Shown: piece after piece, positions 15,397-23,591 of the stretch
Layout of the letters: each line of letters begins with the position of its first letter
Position numbering within the stretch: position 1 is the first letter of the stretch
Assembly (NCBI GenBank): GCA_017390945.1
Contig: JAFOZZ010000105.1
Span: 1 to 45,579, forward strand
From: Akkermansia sp.
Lineage (GTDB): Bacteria; Verrucomicrobiota; Verrucomicrobiia; Verrucomicrobiales; Akkermansiaceae
DNA: 45,579 nucleotides
Reading direction: 5' to 3'
Program-made: the position numbers and the translations under genes
The notes under the pieces: model-generated
Told to the model about the DNA's origin: nothing
The model's input: the letters and a program-made list of their open reading frames with translations, nothing else
Database searches by the model: none

Positions 15397-15425
15397 TTGC
15401 TACAGGGGGTGGCGCTGTGTATTAT
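15397..15425 (+). promoter_or_regulatory. Predicted promoter of the DoxX/MauE-like gene
   Basis: TTGCTA (15397-15402), a 17-base spacer, TATTAT (15420-15425). The -10 ends 9 bases before ATG 15435, which supports that start over ATG 15306. Confidence 0.65.
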
Positions 15426-15434
15426 CTGCGCGCT

Positions 15435-15908
15435 ATGAGAAACAACCGTGCCATTGATGTGTTGCTGAACCTGCTCCGAGTAGGCTTGGGTATCTTCTTT
15501 CTGGTGACCGGTTTGTTAAAGATTGGCGAAATGGGGGAAACTGCGGATTTCCTTACGCGCAGCGAATTGTTGCCGGAGTTCTTCTCCATGCCGCTGGCCT
15601 GTATAGGTATTGCCATGGAGCTTGTGGTGGCGGTGTGTCTGATTTTCTGTCTTTCATACCGCGGAGCCGCCATGTGGGGGAGCTTGATGACGGGTGTATT
15701 CCTGTTGCTTTATGCTCAGGCCTGGGCTCGTGGTCTCTCCCTGAGTTGTAATTGTATGGGCTCGACGCATGAGATTGTGAATTATCCGCAGGATACCGGC
15801 GTGCGTCTGCTGCTGGTGGGTGCCATGCTCCTGCTGGTGTGGGATTCTCGCCGCCGTGAGGCTCTCCCCTCGCGCAAGCCCCGCAAGTTTGATTTTTCGG
15901 ATGCGTGA
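15435..15908 (+). CDS. DoxX/MauE-like four-helix membrane protein
   Basis: 157 residues with four predicted membrane segments. It starts MRNNRAIDVLLNLLRVGLGI and includes FLVTGLLKI, a DoxX/MauE-type first helix. A CNCMG motif before the last helix suits the MauE branch, which is linked to disulfide or quinone chemistry in other bacteria. The frame is open upstream to 15306, but the extra 43 residues are not family-like and the promoter lies inside them. It is divergent from the HtrA-type gene and followed by a strong terminator. The substrate is unknown; with dsbD in the window, a redox role is only a guess. Confidence 0.82.
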   Translation: MRNNRAIDVLLNLLRVGLGIFFLVTGLLKIGEMGETADFLTRSELLPEFFSMPLACIGIAMELVVAVCLIFCLSYRGAAMWGSLMTGVFLLLYAQAWARGLSLSCNCMGSTHEIVNYPQDTGVRLLLVGAMLLLVWDSRRREALPSRKPRKFDFSDA

Positions 15909-15937
15909 TGCTGTTGTTGCAGCTTTTCGCCTGTATA

Positions 15938-15970
15938 GAAAAAGCACTGCCGGATTGGCAGTGCTTTTTC
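15938..15970. terminator. Terminator between the MauE-like and AP2-like genes
   Basis: A perfect 14-bp stem (15938-15951 with 15957-15970), a 5-base loop, with A5 and T5 runs built into the arms. It can act in both directions between convergent genes. Confidence 0.92.
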
Positions 15971-16010
15971 AGTGAGAAAGTGAGGGTGTAAGGAGTGCCG
16001 GTGGTGTAGC

Positions 16011-16268
16011 TTACTTGCGCTTTTTGCGCTTGCGGCCGCAGAAGCGAGCTTTCATCTCCTGCATGATTTTCTTGGCGTTTGCAGGATCTTCCGCGATGCG
16101 GGAGAGGATGGTGTCTCTCACTTCGATTGCCGCAGTCATGGCGCCTTCTTCACCGCCATAGAGTTTGTCTGGAAAGTACTTGGTAAACATGACACCTTTA
16201 CGGCTGATGCATACGCGCCAACCCTGGAAGGATGTCTTTTCAAGTGTGTATCTTGTGAGATTCTTCAT
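16011..16268 (-). CDS. Small AP2/ERF-like protein with a basic tail
   Basis: 85 residues. Positions about 15-55 read as an AP2/ERF-type three-strand plus helix unit: GWRVCISRKGVMFTKYFPDK, then YGGEEGAMTAAIEVRDTIL. This matches the family pattern of Trp/Arg strands, a (Y/F)-F strand end, GG, and an Ala-rich helix. The C-terminus is strongly basic (FCGRKRKKRK), fitting nucleic-acid binding. Bacterial AP2 domains otherwise occur mostly in HNH homing endonucleases; here no nuclease motif is present and the domain is nearly the entire protein. It is a single gene, with a promoter about 55 bases upstream and a short palindrome at the predicted transcription start. Function is inferred as DNA binding only. 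Confidence 0.72.
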   Translation of the reverse strand: MKNLTRYTLEKTSFQGWRVCISRKGVMFTKYFPDKLYGGEEGAMTAAIEVRDTILSRIAEDPANAKKIMQEMKARFCGRKRKKRK

Positions 16269-16304
16269 CTTATTGTTCTTTGCGGCTAAACTGTTGTACT
16301 CCTT

Positions 16305-16317
16305 AGATTTGAAATCT
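16305..16317. promoter_or_regulatory. Palindrome at the predicted start site of the AP2-like gene
   Basis: AGATTT-G-AAATCT, a perfect 6-bp inverted repeat. The predicted leftward transcription start (about 16316) falls inside it. It is a candidate operator, possibly autoregulatory; the evidence is position and symmetry only. Confidence 0.3.
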
Positions 16318-16322
16318 GGCGT

Positions 16323-16351
16323 ATTCTAAACAAAAATGCACGCTATTGCAA
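16323..16351 (-). promoter_or_regulatory. Predicted promoter of the AP2-like gene
   Basis: Minus strand TTGCAA (16346-16351), a 17-base spacer, TAGAAT (16323-16328). It leaves a leader of about 48 bases, unlike most promoters in this window. Confidence 0.6.
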
Positions 16352-16641
16352 GTCTTAATGTTCAAAAAAATTAAAATAACCTTGAATTGGCTTCTTCTTT
16401 ATTGTTAGGATGTTGTCTGAATTGTCTTTTCCGTGGAGGTGACGGGTATTTGTGATATGAGTTTTTTACGGGGGGTGTCAGGGCTGGGAATCCAGTTGCC
16501 AGGCGGCTGTGCGGGATTTCGGTCTTTTGGTAGGCGAGCTATGTGAATGAGCCAGTGGAGGCGAAATGGAATGAAATGGTGACGTGTTACAACATGCCGT
16601 GTCATATTGGGCTGTGTGCTGGTGCGGGGAGTATATTCCGG
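16352..16641. other. Intergenic stretch without recognised features
   Basis: Part of the 430-base gap between the AP2-like gene and tyrS. The first 60 bases are AT-rich. I see no tRNA, structured leader, T-box or credible ORF here; the long reverse frame through this region is the shadow of tyrS extended by chance. Confidence 0.5.
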
Positions 16642-16670
16642 TTGACTTGTCCTGTATCGTGTGCTAATAT
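16642..16670 (+). promoter_or_regulatory. tyrS promoter
   Basis: TTGACT (16642-16647), a 17-base spacer, TAATAT (16665-16670), close to the sigma70 consensus. ATG is 28 bases further on, so the leader is about 22 bases. Confidence 0.8.
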
Positions 16671-16698
16671 GCCGCGACTTTAAAACCTCAAACCGCTT

Positions 16699-17919
16699 AT
16701 GACTTTTTACGAAGAACTCGAATGGCGTGGGCTTGTGAACCAGATTTCCAGCCCCGATCTGATTGAAAAGCTCAACAAAGGCGGGCTGACCTTCTACATC
16801 GGCACAGATCCGACGGCGGACAGCCTGCATCTGGGCCATTATTCCAGCTTCCTTATCACCAAGCGTCTGCGCCAGGCTGGGCACACTCCCATTCTGCTGG
16901 TGGGACTGGCTACCGGTCTGATTGGCGACCCTCGTGGTACTGTGGAGCGTGAGCTGAAGCAGAAGGAGGAGGTTTTCCGCAACTATGAGGCACTGAAGGC
17001 TCAGGTGGAGAAGATTTTCGGCTTCGAGGTGGTGAATAACTACGACTGGATTAACCAGCTGAATGTGATTGACTTCTTCCGCGATTACGGCAAGTACATC
17101 AATGTAGGCTACATGCTGACCAAGGATCATGTGCGCCGCCAGATGGAGAGCGGTATTTCCTACGCCGAGTTCTCCTACATGCTGATTCAGGCTATTGACT
17201 TTAAGTACCTGCACGAGAACCGCGGTGTGGATTTGCAGGTGGCTGGCAGCGACCAGTGGGGCAACATTACCACTGGTATCGAGCTTATCCGTAAGACAAC
17301 AGGTGATGAGGTATATGCTCTCACCATGCCGCTGGTGACGGACTCCCAGGGTAACAAGTTCGGTAAGAGCGAGGGCAATGCCCTGTGGCTCGATAAGAAC
17401 AAGACCTCACCCTACCAGCTCTACCAGTTCCTTATCAATGCTGAGGATTCTCAGGTGATTACCTACCTCAAGCGTCTCACTTTCCTGACGCCTGAGCAGA
17501 TTATGGAAATTGAGGCCGCCCACGCCGAGCACCCCGAGCAGCGACTGGCTCAGCAGGCTCTTGCCCGCGAAATTATCTCTGACCTGCACGGCGCAGAGGA
17601 ATTTGAGAAGGCTGTGGATATTTCCCGTAAGCTTTTCGCCGGTGACTTTAAGAGCCTGAGCCTGGAGGACGTGAAGGCCGGTATGAGCAATGTGCCGCAC
17701 GTGAAGCTTACCCCTGGCGCCCTGGTGGATGTGCTGGTGGGTGGTAAGGTATGCGCTTCCAAGCGCGAGGCTCGTGAGTTCATTTGCAATGGCGCTATCT
17801 CGCTCAATGGCGATGTGGTGAAAGACCCCGCCTTTGAGGTGACTCCCGAGCTGGCTATCGGCGGAGAGGTGCTTGTCATCCGCCGTGGCAAGAAGAAGTT
17901 CTACCTGGGCGAGTTCTGA
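16699..17919 (+). CDS. tyrS: Tyrosyl-tRNA synthetase
   Basis: 406 residues, class I synthetase. The HIGH-type motif is LHLGHYSSF near 37-45, the KMSKS-type motif is KFGKSEG near 221, and a C-terminal S4 RNA-binding domain spans about 345-405 (ASKREAREFICNGAISLNG). The KFGKS form and the length fit the TyrZ-like branch. It attaches tyrosine to tRNA-Tyr. Its stop overlaps the next gene's start (TGATG), so the two are translationally coupled. No T-box is seen. Confidence 0.95.
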   Translation: MTFYEELEWRGLVNQISSPDLIEKLNKGGLTFYIGTDPTADSLHLGHYSSFLITKRLRQAGHTPILLVGLATGLIGDPRGTVERELKQKEEVFRNYEALKAQVEKIFGFEVVNNYDWINQLNVIDFFRDYGKYINVGYMLTKDHVRRQMESGISYAEFSYMLIQAIDFKYLHENRGVDLQVAGSDQWGNITTGIELIRKTTGDEVYALTMPLVTDSQGNKFGKSEGNALWLDKNKTSPYQLYQFLINAEDSQVITYLKRLTFLTPEQIMEIEAAHAEHPEQRLAQQALAREIISDLHGAEEFEKAVDISRKLFAGDFKSLSLEDVKAGMSNVPHVKLTPGALVDVLVGGKVCASKREAREFICNGAISLNGDVVKDPAFEVTPELAIGGEVLVIRRGKKKFYLGEF

Positions 17920-18797
17920 TGAAGCTCCCGCTGGCAATTCTGGCTGTATCGGCCGCAGCATCGGTCATGGTACCGGTGCTGGCCGGTGAGCCGCAGCCCG
18001 GTATGCCGCCGGCGCTGCTTGAGGCGATTGCCGGTAAGGAGCCTTATTGCTCGCTTGTGGAGCAGGGGATGCCCCTGTTGAATACAACGGATGAGGTGGC
18101 GGCTCTGCCCCAGGATGTGCGAGTCGCCCGCGCCGTGGCGATTAAGAAAGTCCTGTTGGCGCAGAAGATTCGCTCTCGCGAGGAACGCTATCGCATCACC
18201 CCCGAGAACTATGCCGAGGGTGCTCGTCTGGCCGCGGAGCTGGGGGCTCCCAAGGTACTGCGGGTGTATTATGAATTGCTGGCAGGCGGGGAGCTGAGTA
18301 CTCGCGCCAGCTACGCTGTGCAGGAAGCCCTGCGCCAGTTGTATCGTGATTACCTGGTGGATGTAACGGCACTGCATTACTTTGTGTCTGGCTCGCACCT
18401 GGCCGCTGCTGAGCTTCGCGCTGCCGCTGAGTGGTTACCCATGGCGGGGCTCTTCAATGCCGTGCAGGGGAGAACCCTGACGCGCGAGAAAGTGACGGCT
18501 GATTTTCGCTCATTGCTGGATGTACTGCCGGCACTCACGGCGCTGTATGCCGGCGTGCAGGACTCCGCTACGGCCGAAGCCGTCTGGCCGCAGTTGCTTC
18601 CGTTGCTGGTGCAGTTTGAAGCCACAACCGGAGCGCGGTACCATGCAGAACCGGAGCAGGTTAATCAGGCGATGCTGCAATATGGGGCGCAGATTGACGC
18701 TCTTTACACCACATTTGCAGCGGAGCGTCGCCGTTTGCAAGAGGCGAATTATTTTGATAATATACCCTTGCGAGTGGTGGATTATCTGATTCATTGA
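17919..18797 (+). CDS. Exported helical protein of unknown function
   Basis: 292 residues beginning with a clear signal peptide (MKLPLAILAVSAAASVMVP, cleavage about 22-23 after VLA). The mature protein is predicted almost entirely alpha-helical and contains Ala/Leu/Glu-rich segments but no cofactor motif or repeat I recognise. ATG 17919 overlaps the tyrS stop, so expression is probably coupled to tyrS. The pairing with a tRNA synthetase looks incidental. Family unknown. Confidence 0.82.
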   Translation: MKLPLAILAVSAAASVMVPVLAGEPQPGMPPALLEAIAGKEPYCSLVEQGMPLLNTTDEVAALPQDVRVARAVAIKKVLLAQKIRSREERYRITPENYAEGARLAAELGAPKVLRVYYELLAGGELSTRASYAVQEALRQLYRDYLVDVTALHYFVSGSHLAAAELRAAAEWLPMAGLFNAVQGRTLTREKVTADFRSLLDVLPALTALYAGVQDSATAEAVWPQLLPLLVQFEATTGARYHAEPEQVNQAMLQYGAQIDALYTTFAAERRRLQEANYFDNIPLRVVDYLIH

Positions 18798-18840
18798 CCG
18801 CGAAATGCGTCAAAAGTGTCGTTAATGCGCTGTTTTAGGC

Positions 18841-18869
18841 TTGCCAAAGCGAGTACATAGCGTTAGAAT
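18841..18869 (+). promoter_or_regulatory. Predicted promoter of the nucleotidyltransferase/NahK-like pair
   Basis: TTGCCA (18841-18846), a 17-base spacer, TAGAAT (18864-18869). The ATG lies 49 bases downstream, so there is a genuine leader (about 42 bases). Confidence 0.6.
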
Positions 18870-18918
18870 AGCGACAGGTACAGTTCTGTGCCATTATCTC
18901 TTTTTACCATAATTTATC

Positions 18919-19827
18919 ATGAAACCTACACTTCTTGTTCTCGCAGCAGGTATGGGCAGCCGTTACGGTGGCCTGAAGCAGCTCGACCCCATGGGTCCCA
19001 ATGGCGAAGTTATTCTCGATTACTCCGTGTATGATGCTATCCGCGCCGGTTTCGGTAAGGTAGTGTTCATTATCCGCAAGGATTTCGAGGAGGCTTTCAA
19101 GGCTCAGGTCGGCGCTCGTTTCGCTGGCAAAATCGAGGTGGACTACGCTTTCCAGAGCCTCGATGATCTGCCCGAGGGTTACACTGTACCGGAGGGCCGC
19201 GTAAAGCCCTGGGGTACAGCACACGCTCTGCTGGCTGCTCGCGATGTCGTTAAGGAGCCCTTTGGTGTGGTGAATGCCGATGACTTCTACGGTGCTGACG
19301 CTTTCGAGAAGGCTGCTCAGTTCCTGACCGCCGCCCCCGGCTGCCCCTGCAAGGAGCACTACGGCATGATTGGTTATCCCCTTAAGAACACCCTCAGCGA
19401 CCACGGCGATGTGAACCGCGGTATCTGCGGTATTAAGGATGGCTTCCTCGACAGCGTGGAGGAGTACACCAAGATTAAGACCGAGGAGGACGGCGTATGC
19501 CGTGGCGACAGCCTCAGCGGCGAGCGCAAGCCTGTTGACCCCGAGGAGCTTGTTTCCATGAACTTCTGGGTATTCCCGGCTTCCTTCATCGACCAGATTA
19601 AGGATCACTTCACCCGCTTCCTGGCCGCTCATGGCACGGAGCAGAAGAGCGAGTGCTACATCCCCACTGTGGTGGACGAGCTCATTCACAATGGCAAGGC
19701 TGATTGCTGCGTCATTAAGACCACCGCTAACTGGCTGGGCGTGACCTACCCGAGCGACAAGCCCGCCGTGGTGGAGAGCATCGCCAAGCTCGTAGAGGAG
19801 GGTGTATATCCCGCCAAACTGGGTTAA
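18919..19827 (+). CDS. Sugar-1-phosphate nucleotidyltransferase family protein
   Basis: 302 residues. The N-terminal LAAGMGSRYGGLKQLDPMGP is the nucleotide-binding signature of sugar nucleotidyltransferases. The metal-binding aspartates are in FGVVNADDFYG (D121/D122). It has a single GT-A-like domain without left-handed helix repeats, so it is not a GlmU-type fusion. The reaction would be NTP plus sugar-1-phosphate to NDP-sugar. The gene lies 21 bases before a NahK-like sugar-1-kinase, which strongly suggests that it uses the sugar-1-phosphate made by that kinase. The base and sugar specificity cannot be read from the sequence. Both genes are rich in optimal codons (GCT, AAG, GAG, GGT), suggesting high expression. 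Confidence 0.88.
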   Translation: MKPTLLVLAAGMGSRYGGLKQLDPMGPNGEVILDYSVYDAIRAGFGKVVFIIRKDFEEAFKAQVGARFAGKIEVDYAFQSLDDLPEGYTVPEGRVKPWGTAHALLAARDVVKEPFGVVNADDFYGADAFEKAAQFLTAAPGCPCKEHYGMIGYPLKNTLSDHGDVNRGICGIKDGFLDSVEEYTKIKTEEDGVCRGDSLSGERKPVDPEELVSMNFWVFPASFIDQIKDHFTRFLAAHGTEQKSECYIPTVVDELIHNGKADCCVIKTTANWLGVTYPSDKPAVVESIAKLVEEGVYPAKLG

Positions 19828-19848
19828 TTTCTGCCGTTCCGAACATTT

Positions 19849-20940
19849 ATGTACGATATCAAAGCAATCGCTGGTCTGTTTGACCTTCGCGGTGACTATG
19901 TTTTTGGTGAGCCCTACGGCTCCGGCCACATCAACGATACCTATCGTGTGGTGGTTGACCAGGCTGGTCTGCGCGTGAGCTACATCCTGCAGCGCATCAA
20001 CAGCAATGTATTCCGCCAGCCCATCCCGCTCATGGAGAACGTGAAGCGTGTGACGGACGAGGCTCTGCGCGTGCTTCTTGCCGAGGGCTGCAAGGAGGCT
20101 TATCGCCGCACTCTTACCATCGTGGCCGCTCGCGATGGCAAGCCCTACGCTCAGGACGACGAGGGTAACGTATGGCGTGTGTACCCCTTCATCGATCGTG
20201 CTCGTACTTACGACATGATTGAGAACCCCGGTCAGTGCATCGAGGTAGCTCGTGCTTTCGGTAATTTCCAGAAGCTGGGTGCTAACCTTCCCGGTGAGCC
20301 CCTGTTCGAGACTATCCCCGACTTCCACAACACGACCAAGCGCTTCAAGAACTTCCAGGCCGCTATCGCCGCCGACCCGCTGGGTCGCGCCAAGAGCGTG
20401 CAGAAGGAAATCGACTGGTACCTGTCCCGCGAGGCTGACTGCCACAAGGTGGTGAACTACCTTGCCAGCGGCGAGCTGCCCCTGCGTGTGACCCACAACG
20501 ACACCAAGCTCAACAATGTGATGCTTGATGACGTGACCGGCGAGGGTATCTGCGTAATCGACCTCGACACCACCATGCCGGGCTCCGCCCTGTATGACTT
20601 CGGTGACATGATTCGTACCTCCACCTCTCCCGCTGCTGAGGATGAGAAGGACACCTCCCTTGTCACCATGCGCATGGAGTACTTCGAGGCTCTGGCCAAG
20701 GGCTACTGCGAGGCCGCTACCTTCCTTACTCCGCTGGAGAAGGAGCTGCTTCCGTTCTCTGGTAAGCTGCTCACCATGGAGTGCGGTATGCGCTTCCTGA
20801 CCGACTATCTGGAGGGTGACACCTACTTCAAGATTAAGCGCCCCGAGCACAACCTGGATCGTACCCGCACCCAGATGGCGCTCGTGGAGTCTATCGAGAA
20901 GCAGATGGACGCCATGATGGCCGTTGTGAAGAAGTACTGA
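19849..20940 (+). CDS. NahK-like N-acetylhexosamine 1-kinase (APH fold)
   Basis: 363 residues of the aminoglycoside-phosphotransferase fold. The nucleotide-binding N-lobe starts with YGSGHINDTYRV; the catalytic loop is VTHNDTKLNNVMLD with Asp218, and the metal site is VIDLDTT with Asp238/Asp240. The layout fits NahK, the bifidobacterial kinase that phosphorylates the anomeric hydroxyl of GlcNAc/GalNAc released from mucin and milk glycans. The N-terminal INDTYRV pattern and the paired nucleotidyltransferase argue against drug resistance or homoserine kinase. The two genes would form a salvage route from free amino sugar to NDP-sugar. This is inference from family resemblance and context; specificity is unproven. 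Confidence 0.82.
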   Translation: MYDIKAIAGLFDLRGDYVFGEPYGSGHINDTYRVVVDQAGLRVSYILQRINSNVFRQPIPLMENVKRVTDEALRVLLAEGCKEAYRRTLTIVAARDGKPYAQDDEGNVWRVYPFIDRARTYDMIENPGQCIEVARAFGNFQKLGANLPGEPLFETIPDFHNTTKRFKNFQAAIAADPLGRAKSVQKEIDWYLSREADCHKVVNYLASGELPLRVTHNDTKLNNVMLDDVTGEGICVIDLDTTMPGSALYDFGDMIRTSTSPAAEDEKDTSLVTMRMEYFEALAKGYCEAATFLTPLEKELLPFSGKLLTMECGMRFLTDYLEGDTYFKIKRPEHNLDRTRTQMALVESIEKQMDAMMAVVKKY

Positions 20941-20965
20941 TAACGCGCAGTATATCAATGTTTTC

Positions 20966-20999
20966 GCCCTGCCTGCGCTTATGCCGGGCAGGGCTTTTT
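20966..20999 (+). terminator. Terminator after the NahK-like gene
   Basis: An 8-bp stem (20966-20973 with 20987-20994), a 13-base loop and five T (20995-20999). It ends 8 bases before the next ATG. Confidence 0.88.
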
Positions 21000-21007
21000 A
21001 ATATCTT

Positions 21008-21709
21008 ATGGATAAAACCTCATTGCAGGAGCCGCTTGGCGCGCTGGAAGCTGTGCTGCGTGTGCCGGAGGGCAACGAGAGGCTTGCTGGGTATTACCTG
21101 CGCATCGGTGGTACGCTCTACAGCACTCGCCCGGCTGGTACGCCGGAGGGACCCGCGCTGTGGCAACTGGAGTCGCTGCCGGTTCCTGCGGTGGATGATG
21201 CCGCTGCGGCGGCTCTGTTGGGGCGCGATGTGCGGCGTGTGATGCTCTGTGCTTGCTCGGAGGATGACTCCCAATTGGCTCTGGTGCTTGATTTGGGGCA
21301 GCAGAATTACCTGCACTTTTACCCCCTCAGTACGGCAGAACCTGCACCTGCAATGGCGCTTTCGCCGGACTGCGGGGATGTGGAAACGCAGCTCCGTTAT
21401 AGGGTGGCATTGCCGCCGGTGGTGACGGTGGGGGCGTATGTACTACGTTGTGTACGTGCCGGTCGCCGTTTATTGGGTGCAGGTGTGGCTGCCTTTTTTG
21501 GTGGCGTTATATCGGCGGTACTGGGGGTGCCGGAGACCCTGGCCGGTTCGATTGCGCTGGGCGGTTTCGTGGTGGGATTGATAGGGATGCGCTTGTTGCA
21601 GCGGAAGAACATGTGTCCGTGGTGCGGTAAGAAGGAGTTTGCTGCCACTGGGGTAACCGGATGCTTCTGCTGCAATCATTGTGGCAACGATGTTAAAATC
21701 AAACTGTGA
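21008..21709 (+). CDS. Membrane protein with a C-terminal zinc ribbon, unknown function
   Basis: 233 residues: a soluble N-terminal region (about 1-150), two hydrophobic segments (about 155-195), and a cytoplasmic-type tail with CPWCGKKEF then CCNHCGNDV, a four-cysteine zinc ribbon. I do not recognise the N-terminal domain. It begins just after a terminator and is followed 3 bases later by an EamA transporter, so those two are likely one transcript. Function unknown. Confidence 0.78.
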   Translation: MDKTSLQEPLGALEAVLRVPEGNERLAGYYLRIGGTLYSTRPAGTPEGPALWQLESLPVPAVDDAAAAALLGRDVRRVMLCACSEDDSQLALVLDLGQQNYLHFYPLSTAEPAPAMALSPDCGDVETQLRYRVALPPVVTVGAYVLRCVRAGRRLLGAGVAAFFGGVISAVLGVPETLAGSIALGGFVVGLIGMRLLQRKNMCPWCGKKEFAATGVTGCFCCNHCGNDVKIKL

Positions 21710-21712
21710 TAG

Positions 21713-22636
21713 ATGCGAGGAGGGCTGAGCGAGAGAGCAAAGGGGCATCTGGCGGCATTGGCCGCTGCCTGTCTTTTCGGGCTGATGAGCCCGGTGTGCA
21801 AGGTGGCCATGAGCAGCGGCGTGGTGGATGGTCCTGCGCTGGCTACGATGCGCGTGTGTGGTAGTGCCTGCATGTTCTGGCTTATCAGCTTTTGTGTGCC
21901 GGGGCAGCGTATACTCCGGCGCGACTGGCTGCCCCTCGTGGGGATGAGCCTGTGTGGCATGGCTCTCAATCAGTTCTTGTATGTGACGGGTGTGCAGCAT
22001 ACATCGCCTACCAATGGGTGCGTGATTGGTACCAGTACGCCCATCATGGCGTTGCTGCTTTCTGCGGTATTCCTGAAAATGCGCATCACCTGGCGGCGCG
22101 GAGTGGGTATAGCGCTGGCGTGCGCAGGGGCGTTGCTGCTGTTGCTGGGCTCGGCGCAAGGGATAGGCGGGCACCTGAAGGGCGATGCCATGTGCCTGTG
22201 TTCGCAGGTGGCGGCAGCGTGTTATTTCGTGTTTTTCGGGCGCTTGATTCGCCGCTACCGCGTCATCACGCTCATGAAGTGGCTTTTCACCATTTCGGCT
22301 GTGGTGGTTCTGCCGATATTTGGGCCTCATCTCGCAGCTCTGGAGTGGGAGGCTTTGCGGCCAGTTGAATGGCTGAGCTGTACTTACGTGGTCTGTATTG
22401 GTACCTTTGTATGTTATTTACTGCTCAATGCCGGGCAGAGCCGCCTGGCACCGCCGGTTGTGGCCTCCTATAACTATGTGCAGCCGGTTATTGCGGCGGC
22501 GGCTGGTATTTTGTGGGGCGTGGATGCGCTCACTTGGCAGAAGGTGGCTGCCATTCTGCTGATTGCAGCAGGTGTGTGGAATGTCACGCGCCATACAGCG
22601 CCAGCTGTCGCGGAAACAGAAGGCTCCGCAGAGTAA
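21713..22636 (+). CDS. EamA/DMT-superfamily transporter
   Basis: 307 residues with about ten predicted membrane helices in two EamA repeats (about 10-145 and 160-295). The N-terminal LAAACLFGLMSPVCKVAM and the second-repeat NAGQSRLAPPVVASYNYVQP are typical. Members export or import metabolites such as amino acids and nucleotide precursors; no substrate can be assigned. The start at 21713 is 3 bases after the previous stop. A hairpin follows the stop codon. Confidence 0.9.
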   Translation: MRGGLSERAKGHLAALAAACLFGLMSPVCKVAMSSGVVDGPALATMRVCGSACMFWLISFCVPGQRILRRDWLPLVGMSLCGMALNQFLYVTGVQHTSPTNGCVIGTSTPIMALLLSAVFLKMRITWRRGVGIALACAGALLLLLGSAQGIGGHLKGDAMCLCSQVAAACYFVFFGRLIRRYRVITLMKWLFTISAVVVLPIFGPHLAALEWEALRPVEWLSCTYVVCIGTFVCYLLLNAGQSRLAPPVVASYNYVQPVIAAAAGILWGVDALTWQKVAAILLIAAGVWNVTRHTAPAVAETEGSAE

Positions 22637-22638
22637 AA

Positions 22639-22668
22639 GACCCGGCATTCCGTATAGGAAGCCGGGTC
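22639..22668. terminator. Terminator between the EamA gene and the convergent exported-protein gene
   Basis: Stem 22639-22646 with 22661-22668 (8 bp), continued inside by TTCC/GGAA. It lies 2 bases after the EamA stop; there is no long T run on either side. Confidence 0.7.
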
Positions 22669-22691
22669 GCGGAAAAGCGTGTTGGTTGCTT

Positions 22692-23483
22692 TTACTTGCT
22701 GCCGTTTTGTTGCGGCTGTGCAGGCTTGAGCGGTTGGCGTGTTTTCGGGTCAACTTCTTCGCCATTGATGTACATGCGAGTCACGACCTGACCTGTGGCG
22801 GGGTCGTACTTGCTGACTTTTTCAATGCGTTCCTGAATCATGCCGCCCTTGCCATCGGAGCGCATGGAGAAGCTGGTGCTGTAGCTCTCGCCACGGAAGC
22901 GACTGGAGCCTACGTTAAGCGGGGCGACGGAGGTGGGCAGCTGAGGTGCCGATTGAGTGGCTGTTGTGCTGCTGAGCGGTGCTACCGTAGTGGGCAGGGG
23001 AGCCGCTGCGGTGGCGGGCTGCTGACTTTCTTTATCACGCAGTGCCATGCGGGTGCAGGGACGCACGTTCATGCCCTGCGGTTCATTGAAAATGAACAGG
23101 TGGTCAATCTTCATCACGGCTTCATCGCCGGGCTTCATCTCCTTGATGGCTTCTACGACCTCCGCAGGCTGGCCGGGGGTGGCACCATTCATTGTGATGG
23201 TGAAGAGGCTGCCTTCCTGCATCACGCCATCGCCGTAGCGCACAAAACGGCGTGCGCCCAGATTTTCCTTCACCTCAAATACTGCTTCCTGTACGCCGTT
23301 TTTCTCCTGGGTGCCCTGGTAAGTTGCACGTACAGCATTGGTAGCCATAAGCTCGCACTTGCCCTGGATGCTCTGCTTGGCGCGCTGGGATACAGGCGCT
23401 CCGGTAATGGAAATGTCTGCCACGGCGGCCTGTGCAAACAATGCCAGACCGGCGGCAATGCTGAGTAATGAGCTGGTATTCAT
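22692..23483 (-). CDS. Exported protein of unknown function
   Basis: 263 residues from ATG 23483, which opens directly into a signal peptide (MNTSSLLSIAAGLALFAQAAVA, split here by cleavage after AVA). The mature N-terminal half (about 25-135) is beta-rich with two cysteines (one in QGKCELMA, one in VRPCTRMA). A Pro/Thr/Ala linker follows, then a charged C-terminal region. The frame also starts at 23504, but that would place seven polar residues before the signal. No family is recognised. It is transcribed leftward alone and divergently from the DUF4236-like gene. Confidence 0.78.
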   Translation of the reverse strand: MNTSSLLSIAAGLALFAQAAVADISITGAPVSQRAKQSIQGKCELMATNAVRATYQGTQEKNGVQEAVFEVKENLGARRFVRYGDGVMQEGSLFTITMNGATPGQPAEVVEAIKEMKPGDEAVMKIDHLFIFNEPQGMNVRPCTRMALRDKESQQPATAAAPLPTTVAPLSSTTATQSAPQLPTSVAPLNVGSSRFRGESYSTSFSMRSDGKGGMIQERIEKVSKYDPATGQVVTRMYINGEEVDPKTRQPLKPAQPQQNGSK

Positions 23484-23549
23484 GTCAAATACATAAGACA
23501 CCAATCCTGCCGCATCTGTTCAATTTTTTGTGCAGGAATCAATCGGCGC

Positions 23550-23578
23550 TTGACTCTGCCAGGGAGGCTTATTATACT
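23550..23578 (+). promoter_or_regulatory. Strong promoter of the DUF4236-like gene
   Basis: TTGACT (23550-23555), a 17-base spacer, TATACT (23573-23578); only two mismatches from consensus in total. The nearest ATG (23592) is 13 bases beyond the -10. Confidence 0.75.
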
Positions 23579-23591
23579 TTCTGCGTTAAAT

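Noticed and set aside
15306-15434. Upstream extension of the MauE-like gene from ATG 15306
   Set aside because: A promoter ends 9 bases before ATG 15435, and the extension lacks family character.
16269-16698. Search for a T-box or other structured leader before tyrS
   Set aside because: The promoter leaves a leader of only about 22 bases, too short for a T-box, and no T-box core sequence is visible.
18904-20958. 684-codon open frame opposite the nucleotidyltransferase/NahK-like pair
   Set aside because: It covers both genes and their gap in reverse. High-bias codons on the plus strand avoid reverse stop codons, which explains the length.
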